From an uncultured Chitinophagaceae bacterium (GTDB taxonomy: Bacteria > Bacteroidota > Bacteroidia > Chitinophagales > Chitinophagaceae): 5,003 nucleotides of DNA. The stretch spans positions 1-5,003 of the forward strand of contig CAMPGG010000263.1 in assembly GCA_946885335.1 (NCBI GenBank), written 5' to 3'. This document shows, in pieces, positions 1 through 5,003 of this stretch; positions within the stretch are counted from its first letter, which is position 1; each line of letters opens with the position of its first letter. Made by a program: the position numbers and the translations under genes. The notes beneath the pieces are model-generated. The model saw only the letters and a list, made by a program, of their open reading frames with translations. It searched no databases and was not told the origin of the DNA.

Positions 1-112
1 CAGCAGTTGCATTACCAATATGTGTATCAGAAATATGAGCGAATTTGAATGATTGTGCGTGTAGGGATGTAAATAAAAAGAGAAGTGGACAAAAAATAAA
101 CAGCCTGGTCAT
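1..112 (-). CDS. Exported calcineurin-like metallophosphoesterase, N-terminal 37 codons only (3' end outside window)
   Basis: This is the start of a gene that runs off the window at base 1. The ATG at 112-110 opens a frame with no stop through base 1. Residues 1-19 look like a Sec signal peptide: Thr2-Arg3, then a hydrophobic stretch at about residues 4-15 and a likely signal peptidase I site after Ala19 (LHA|QS). Directly after it comes FKFAHISDTHIG (residues 22-33). A beta strand followed by D-x-H is the first metal-binding motif of the calcineurin-like phosphoesterase superfamily, so Asp29 and His31 would be metal ligands. Family members hydrolyse phosphomonoesters or phosphodiesters with two metal ions. 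The signal peptide implies action in the periplasm or at the surface. The remaining family motifs (GD-x(n)-GNHE and later His residues) lie outside the window, so substrate and activity cannot be judged. The gene follows susD in the same direction but sits beyond a terminator. No Shine-Dalgarno is visible, which is usual for Bacteroidota. Superfamily assignment is fairly secure; anything finer is not. Confidence 0.75.
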   Translation of the reverse strand, partial: MTRLFIFCPLLFLFTSLHAQSFKFAHISDTHIGNATA

Positions 113-141
113 TATTAATGGATTAAAAAAGGGTGAATAAG

Positions 142-173
142 AAAAAAGTCGGGACCCAAGAGTACCCGACTTT
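142..173 (-). terminator. Intrinsic (Rho-independent) terminator after susD
   Basis: Read on the minus strand, a perfect 9-bp stem (AAAGTCGGG at 173-165, CCCGACTTT at 153-145) encloses an 11-base loop (164-154). A run of six T residues spans 147-142 and overlaps the foot of the stem. The hairpin begins 22 bases after the susD stop codon, so it should end the susC-susD transcript. On the plus strand the tract after the stem is only TTTATAAAAT, so it would terminate poorly in that direction. The next gene starts at 112 with no convincing promoter in between, so partial read-through is possible. Confidence 0.9.
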
Positions 174-195
174 ATAAAATTATAACATAAAATGC

Positions 196-2025
196 TTACC
201 AGCCTGGTGTCTGCGTAAGTGTAAAACCATTTTCTTCATATTGAATTATTTGAGATTGGCCAACCGGTGACAAATAATTCTTGTCGGTGAAAGCGTTCCT
301 GTTTTGAGCGTTTTCAACCATCCAGAATCCAACCATTTCGCTGGCATTGGTTCCATTCCATGTAATAATGGTTCCATCTAATTTTTTAACCCTGATCTTA
401 TTAATATTAGCAGTGGTTAAATAAGTTGGAATTTCCGCCTGTACATCCACCCATGGGCCAAGAAAATAATCCGGGTCAGTACTAAAGTCCATGTTGGATA
501 ATTTTTTCCATCTTTTCAAATCTAATAACCTGGTATGTTCAAATACAAATTCCATTCTTCTTTCCCGGCGAATCTCCCAAATCAATTCAGGAACATCTGC
601 ATCCCGATCGGGGTCATTAGGCAGTGCAGTAAGCAATAATGGATCTGTTTTTTGTACACCTTTTGCAATGGCTGCTGCATCTAAAGGACGATTACGGATA
701 GCATTTACTGACTTATCAAGGTCATCCTGTGTAATTGAACCACCGTAGTATTGAGCCAATACCGCTTTTGCTTCGATCCAATTTAATACAACTTCTGCCA
801 GGCGCATAACAGGTGCATCGCTGGTATTGGTATTACTTCCCCAAGCCGGTGGATATGTTTTGCCGATGTAGGTTATTGCTTCTCTGGATGCAAATTTATA
901 TCCATAAAGCAGTGTTGCTGAATTTGCGTTTGGCCTGTCCATGAATGAAGCTTCGAAACGTGGGTCCCTTGTTTTTACTAAATCTGCAATCGCAAAACTG
1001 GATGCATCAGCAACAGAAGAATTTTGCCATACATCACCATCATTTGCAATAAAAGACTTAATTAAAACCAGGTTGCCATCCACACCCACAACTTCAGTTC
1101 CATTATGATAAGAACCAATTGAATGAGTAATCCCCAGCGCAGCATCATAGACTCTGTATAAAAGCACTTCCGGATGGCCGGCAAGGCTTTCTGAAGCGAA
1201 GAGGGACTTGAAATCTCTGGTAAAACTAAATTTATTACTATTGATCACAATGTCTCCAGCTTCAACAGCAAATTCCAGGTATTTTTTTGCTCTTGCAGCA
1301 TCTAAACCATGGTAGTGTTGATATGTACCTTCAAATAACATGAATCTTGAAATAAATGCTGCAGCAATATTTTTATTTAAATATTGAACTCCATCATTTT
1401 CGCGAATATTTGCAAGAACATATTTAAAGTCATCATACACTTTATCCATTACAAAACCCCTGTCATCCCTGTCTTTATATAAAGTTGCTAAATCTGTATT
1501 TGGAACTTCCTGGTCAAAATAAGGAACATCTCCAAAGACGCTTACTAAACGACTGTATTCAAAACCCCTGAAAAATTTCGCTACTGCCGTCCAATGGTTG
1601 TAGGCCTCTTCAGTCATGTTAGATTTAACTTTATTTTCCAGGCGGTTTAAAAATATATTTGATTTTCGCACCCAGGCAAAGTTCCAGGTTGGTCCTGCAT
1701 ATTGAGCCATCCAGGCAGCTCCTTCAGCAGTAGATCCTCTTGATGTAGGAATACTGCTTTCAAAATTTGACTGAACATTTTTGCTCGTTAAATCATCGGA
1801 AAATGTATAACCTCTTACAGGTGTATAATCAGCTGTGAAAGATGTGTTGTAACCATTAAAGTATTGAGGATAAAATGCGTTTGCATACATGCGCACATCA
1901 CCTTCATTTCTCCAGAATTGGTCATCAACATAACTTGTTAGTGGTGGCCTGTCTAACACATCTTTACTACACGATAGTAAAAATATACAAGCTATTAATG
2001 TATAGTGGTATTTAAATTTTTTCAT
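196..2025 (-). CDS. SusD/RagB-family outer-membrane nutrient-binding lipoprotein, complete (609 aa)
   Basis: This is the surface-exposed lid lipoprotein that captures ligand and closes over the SusC barrel encoded just upstream. The ATG at 2025 is chosen because it gives a lipoprotein signal peptide: MKK, a hydrophobic core, and lipobox LLSC with the lipidated Cys at residue 19. The N-terminal SusD-like region includes YVDDQFWRNEGDVRMYANAFY (about 32-52) and FGDVPYF (164-170), matching the usual helix-rich SusD core with TPR-like helices. The C-terminal SusD/RagB region has PVMRLAEVVLNWIEAKA (405-421), IRRERRMEFVFEHTRLLDLK (485-504) followed by RW, then YLSPVGQSQI (584-593) and the classic terminal PGW (607-609). 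Its 609 residues place it among the longer SusD homologues; part of the extra length appears to lie between DLKRW and YLSPVG. No frameshift or internal stop is seen. It lies 11 bases after the susC stop and is followed by a terminator, so it is probably the last gene of that transcript. SusD-like proteins bind glycans, peptides or other ligands, and nothing here identifies which. Confidence 0.95.
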   Translation of the reverse strand: MKKFKYHYTLIACIFLLSCSKDVLDRPPLTSYVDDQFWRNEGDVRMYANAFYPQYFNGYNTSFTADYTPVRGYTFSDDLTSKNVQSNFESSIPTSRGSTAEGAAWMAQYAGPTWNFAWVRKSNIFLNRLENKVKSNMTEEAYNHWTAVAKFFRGFEYSRLVSVFGDVPYFDQEVPNTDLATLYKDRDDRGFVMDKVYDDFKYVLANIRENDGVQYLNKNIAAAFISRFMLFEGTYQHYHGLDAARAKKYLEFAVEAGDIVINSNKFSFTRDFKSLFASESLAGHPEVLLYRVYDAALGITHSIGSYHNGTEVVGVDGNLVLIKSFIANDGDVWQNSSVADASSFAIADLVKTRDPRFEASFMDRPNANSATLLYGYKFASREAITYIGKTYPPAWGSNTNTSDAPVMRLAEVVLNWIEAKAVLAQYYGGSITQDDLDKSVNAIRNRPLDAAAIAKGVQKTDPLLLTALPNDPDRDADVPELIWEIRRERRMEFVFEHTRLLDLKRWKKLSNMDFSTDPDYFLGPWVDVQAEIPTYLTTANINKIRVKKLDGTIITWNGTNASEMVGFWMVENAQNRNAFTDKNYLSPVGQSQIIQYEENGFTLTQTPGW

Positions 2026-2036
2026 GTTTGTATTTT
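2026..2036 (-). promoter_or_regulatory. susC-susD intergenic spacer / susD translation-initiation region
   Basis: Only 11 bases (AAAATACAAAC on the minus strand) separate the susC TAA from the susD ATG. There is no purine-rich Shine-Dalgarno sequence. An A-rich, unstructured leader is typical of translation initiation in Bacteroidota. The spacer is too short for a promoter, which supports co-transcription and possibly coupled translation of the two partners. Confidence 0.6.
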
Positions 2037-5003
2037 TTAAAAATTCACTTGTAAACCAAAGGAAACACTTTTAAAAGCAGGGATTCCCGTTCCTGTACGA
2101 CCTAAATTATAATTTGAGGTATTCCACATTGAGTAGCCACTGATTGCTTCAGGATCAATCGGCAGATCACCTAAGTTATCCCATGTAATAATGTTCTCCA
2201 GGCCTACATATACCCTGAGAGATCTGATCCATTCTGTTTTAATTAATGATTCAGTCAGAGAATAACCTACAGCCAGGTTTTTCATCCTTAAGTAAGCCAT
2301 GTTTAACAAGTAACGATCCTGTACCTGCATGTTATTAGCAGTATTGCTGCCCGCATTGTTATAAGCTGCGGGATAAAATGCTCCTGTATTATCGGGGGTC
2401 CAAAAATTACCGGCAATAGCTTCAGGCATTGCACCGTCACTTGCATGATAACCTGCTATGGCCAAGGCTCCATTACCCCATATTTGACGACTTCCTACTC
2501 CCTGGAAAAAAGCACTGATATCAAATCCTTTAAAATCGGCTCCAAGTCTAAAACCATATTCATAACGTGGAAGAGAATTTCCAATCACTTCCAGATCTCC
2601 ATGATCGTCCAAAGTTCCTTTACCATTATTGATTTCACCATCACCATTTACATCAATAAACTTAACATCACCGGGACCAAATCTAAAGTTTGCTGAATTT
2701 TGTAAAAATGCCTGGTAAACAGGATTTTTACCGCCGCTTGCTTTTAATTTATAAGCTTGTCTTCCAGCATACAAAGCACTTTCAGCTGCAGTAAGAGTAA
2801 TTAAAATTGGCTTTCCACTTGCATCCAATTCAAAATCATCCAATTGGTATAATCTATCTGTACGATAGCCCCATATTTCGCCAATGTTCTTGCCATTATA
2901 ATTTCCATTAACCTGGGTACCGGAACCATATGAAGTCAGGATACTTTCTGCGTCAGAAATATTTCCCCTGAAATTAATTCCCAGGCCATTTTTGAAGGTA
3001 TGGTTGAAATCGAGCGTAATTTCCCATCCCCTGGTTTGAAGAGCTCCATAGTTACCCAATGGCGCTCCTGTTCCAAATGTTAATGGAATACCTTCCTGCG
3101 GCACAATCATATTCTTTGTATTTCTTTCAAAAAGATCAAAAGAAAGATTAAGCTTACGCTTTATTAAACCTATATCCAATCCAAGATTTTTACTTTCTAT
3201 ATCCTGCCATTGAATATCTGAAGAAACAGCTGTAGGACTACCTACAAAGTTTACCCTGCCTCCATTGATCCAGGTAGATTGACCACCTGGTAATGTTGAA
3301 ATGTATAAACCACTGGCTACACTCTGATCACCAATAGAACCCCAGGAACCTCTAACTTTTAAGAAATCAATTACAGGTTGTGTCCATTGCATGAAATTTT
3401 CTTCACTGGCTACCCAACCAGCAGAAACAGACGGGTACCATCTCCACCATAAAAATTCAGGAAATTTTGAAGATCCATCATAGCGCAAATTTCCTTCAAG
3501 CAAATACTTGTTCTTGAAAGCATAGTTGATCCGTCCGAAATAACCTAATTGAGATTCCCAGGTTTTGTTACCATCAATTGTTTGCGTACCTGTACCAAAA
3601 TTGAATTGTGGATTTGTAATATCTGATAGATTGGTTATTTGGGATGATTGCCATTCAGTAGTTGCAGCAACACGATTTAAACCTAATATAAATTTAAAAG
3701 CATGATCTTCTTTTACATTCAAATTATAAGTTGAAAAAGCATTTATTGTATGACTGAAAAAGTTTTCAGCGCTGCGATAAAAATGATCCGGGTTGGCTCC
3801 AGGTCCGGTATAGGTATCTAAAGAAAGATCATAAGCAGCAATAGCACCAGGATCAGTACTGGATACCACCTGGCCTTCATTATTTACATAAACCGGATTA
3901 CCATTTGCATCTAACCTTGGTTTAGGAGCCGACCAGGAGTTTCTTGCTGTAAATCTTGTTCCGGGTCTTTTCCAGATTTCATCCTGGTTTGAATATGTAT
4001 AATCGAAGTCTATTTTCCAGTTGTTGGTTATATTAACTGTAGACCCCAGGTTAATATTAGAATAATTGTATAAGATGTTTGCTGTGTTTGCAGCTGCTAC
4101 TTCACTTTCAGGGCTGCGAATAGGGTCTCCATTTTCATCTTTGCCTAATGGGTAAATTGAGCTCCACCTGTACAGGTACAGCCAGGGATCAGCAGTTGTG
4201 GAGGATGTAGCATAACCATATTCCTTATTTCTCCTTGAATAAATTGCTCCTGCACGAACGGTTAAATATTTATTGATCTCACTGGATATTTTCATTGAGG
4301 CATTATACCGGGTAAATTTATCCGATTTAGCAGGCTTCAACATACCGCTTTGATCTAATAAACCTAATCCAATATTGTAGGAAGTTTTTCCAGAAGTTAA
4401 TCCAACGGATAAATCATGCTTTTGTGTTGGAGCCCACTCTCTAACCATATAATCATAGGGGTCATAAGTTCTCATTCCCATTTTTTGGTTATTAGCTGCT
4501 CCCTGTACATACCAGTCTCTTCCAAAAACTGTGGGATCATTTGGGCCAATTGTATTACCATATTTTTCTTTCCATGCAACAGCTTTCTCATAACTAGCTC
4601 TGTCCACATAATAAAAAGCACCGGCAACAGTAAACTGACCGATACGTTCTGCTGCTTCTACGGTATATTTCAAAGCATTTACATCAGCCATTTTAAGATC
4701 TTTCCATACATTTTGGTAAGAAAAATTGTTGGAGTAATTTATTTGAGGCTTACTTGTTCCTGATCCTTTTTTTGTTGTGATCAGGATAACACCAAAGGAC
4801 GCCTTTGAACCATAAATAGACGCAGATGCTGCATCTTTTAATACAGTAATAGATTCAATGTCATTTGGATTAACAACCTGGATTGAGGGTATTTCAACAT
4901 TATCCAATAAAATTAATGGAGAACTTCCTCCTTGTAAAGATCCCAATTGGCCTCTTATTTTGATTATGGGTTCAGATCCTACTTCGCCACTTGGAATAGT
5001 TAC
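2037..5003 (-). CDS. SusC/RagA-family TonB-dependent outer-membrane transporter, 5'-truncated by window edge (988 residues visible)
   Basis: This is the beta-barrel half of a SusCD importer; it moves ligand across the outer membrane using TonB energy. The stop codon is at 2039-2037. The frame is open to base 5003, so the true start lies outside the window. TTG at 4946-4944 is an internal Leu codon: the 19 codons before it read on as plug sequence (ending IIKIRGQ). Visible residues 1 to about 80 are the second part of the plug domain, with SSPLILLDNVEIPSIQVV, NPNDIESITVLKDAASASIY and GVILITTKKG. The missing part should hold a signal peptide, probably a CarboxypepD_reg-like domain, and the first part of the plug. 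The rest is the 22-strand-type barrel with usual SusC marks: LRYDGSSKFP (506-515), VRGSWGSIGDQ (550-560), GEIWGYRTDRLYQ (708-720), the D-x-N-x-D-G-x-I loop FIDVNGDGEIN (782-792), YLRMKNLAVGYSL (904-916) and a C-terminal VNF ending in the aromatic residue typical of outer-membrane barrels. No frameshift or internal stop is seen. susD follows by 11 bases. The substrate is unknown. Confidence 0.95.
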   Translation of the reverse strand, partial: VTIPSGEVGSEPIIKIRGQLGSLQGGSSPLILLDNVEIPSIQVVNPNDIESITVLKDAASASIYGSKASFGVILITTKKGSGTSKPQINYSNNFSYQNVWKDLKMADVNALKYTVEAAERIGQFTVAGAFYYVDRASYEKAVAWKEKYGNTIGPNDPTVFGRDWYVQGAANNQKMGMRTYDPYDYMVREWAPTQKHDLSVGLTSGKTSYNIGLGLLDQSGMLKPAKSDKFTRYNASMKISSEINKYLTVRAGAIYSRRNKEYGYATSSTTADPWLYLYRWSSIYPLGKDENGDPIRSPESEVAAANTANILYNYSNINLGSTVNITNNWKIDFDYTYSNQDEIWKRPGTRFTARNSWSAPKPRLDANGNPVYVNNEGQVVSSTDPGAIAAYDLSLDTYTGPGANPDHFYRSAENFFSHTINAFSTYNLNVKEDHAFKFILGLNRVAATTEWQSSQITNLSDITNPQFNFGTGTQTIDGNKTWESQLGYFGRINYAFKNKYLLEGNLRYDGSSKFPEFLWWRWYPSVSAGWVASEENFMQWTQPVIDFLKVRGSWGSIGDQSVASGLYISTLPGGQSTWINGGRVNFVGSPTAVSSDIQWQDIESKNLGLDIGLIKRKLNLSFDLFERNTKNMIVPQEGIPLTFGTGAPLGNYGALQTRGWEITLDFNHTFKNGLGINFRGNISDAESILTSYGSGTQVNGNYNGKNIGEIWGYRTDRLYQLDDFELDASGKPILITLTAAESALYAGRQAYKLKASGGKNPVYQAFLQNSANFRFGPGDVKFIDVNGDGEINNGKGTLDDHGDLEVIGNSLPRYEYGFRLGADFKGFDISAFFQGVGSRQIWGNGALAIAGYHASDGAMPEAIAGNFWTPDNTGAFYPAAYNNAGSNTANNMQVQDRYLLNMAYLRMKNLAVGYSLTESLIKTEWIRSLRVYVGLENIITWDNLGDLPIDPEAISGYSMWNTSNYNLGRTGTGIPAFKSVSFGLQVNF

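Noticed and set aside
174..195. A TAATTTTA stretch on the minus strand as a Bacteroidota -7 promoter element (TAnnTTTG) for the phosphoesterase gene
   Set aside because: It lacks the final G, has no TTTG element at the right distance upstream, and would place the start before the terminator hairpin.
101..208. Two copies of CAGCCTGGT (101-109 and 200-208), the second inside the palindrome ACCAGCCTGGT (198-208)
   Set aside because: The copies are short, and each is explained by coding sequence (start of the phosphoesterase and the PGW end of SusD). Nothing else suggests an operator or attachment site.
491..748. Plus-strand open frame of 85 codons
   Set aside because: It lies wholly antisense to the well-conserved C-terminal half of susD, and its translation shows no recognisable domain or upstream signals. 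It is a shadow frame.
2445..2696. Plus-strand open frame of 83 codons
   Set aside because: It is antisense to conserved SusC barrel motifs (the DVNGDGEIN region) and has no family resemblance. It is a shadow frame.
4416..4763. Plus-strand open frame of 115 codons with a hydrophobic, Cys-rich translation
   Set aside because: It is antisense to the conserved early barrel of SusC. The hydrophobic look is the usual effect of reading the complement of a polar AT-rich coding strand.
4944..4946. TTG as a start codon for susC
   Set aside because: The frame continues upstream to the window edge with clear plug-domain residues (IIKIRGQ), so this codon is an internal Leu and the real start is beyond 5003.

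Overview
The window looks like part of a nutrient-uptake locus from a member of the Bacteroidota. The evidence is a tandem SusC/SusD pair, AT-rich DNA, an outer-membrane lipoprotein signal, and A-rich spacers without Shine-Dalgarno sequences ahead of the start codons. The style of the proteins would suit an environmental lineage such as Chitinophagaceae, but that placement is a guess from general resemblance. I could run no search.

Everything is on the minus strand, so transcription runs from high to low coordinates. From 5003 to 2037 lies a SusC-family TonB-dependent transporter. It is cut at its 5' end by the window edge: the frame stays open to the last base and the residues there belong inside the plug domain. 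After an 11-base spacer comes a complete 609-residue SusD/RagB-family lipoprotein (2025-196). A strong intrinsic terminator (stem 145-173, U-tract 142-147) follows 22 bases after its stop codon. About 30 bases beyond the U-tract a third minus-strand gene starts at 112 and runs off the other window edge. Only 37 codons are visible, but they encode a signal peptide followed by an FAHISDTHIG motif typical of calcineurin-like metallophosphoesterases.

The SusC barrel and its SusD lid should form an outer-membrane import complex powered by TonB. The exported phosphoesterase could release phosphate or dephosphorylate a ligand of that complex, but the terminator means it may not be fully co-expressed. 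The substrate cannot be read from this window, because no glycoside hydrolase, peptidase, regulator or sigma/anti-sigma gene is present. I found no mobile element, CRISPR array, RNA gene or clearly undescribed system. The least expected item is the partial phosphoesterase gene beyond the terminator.
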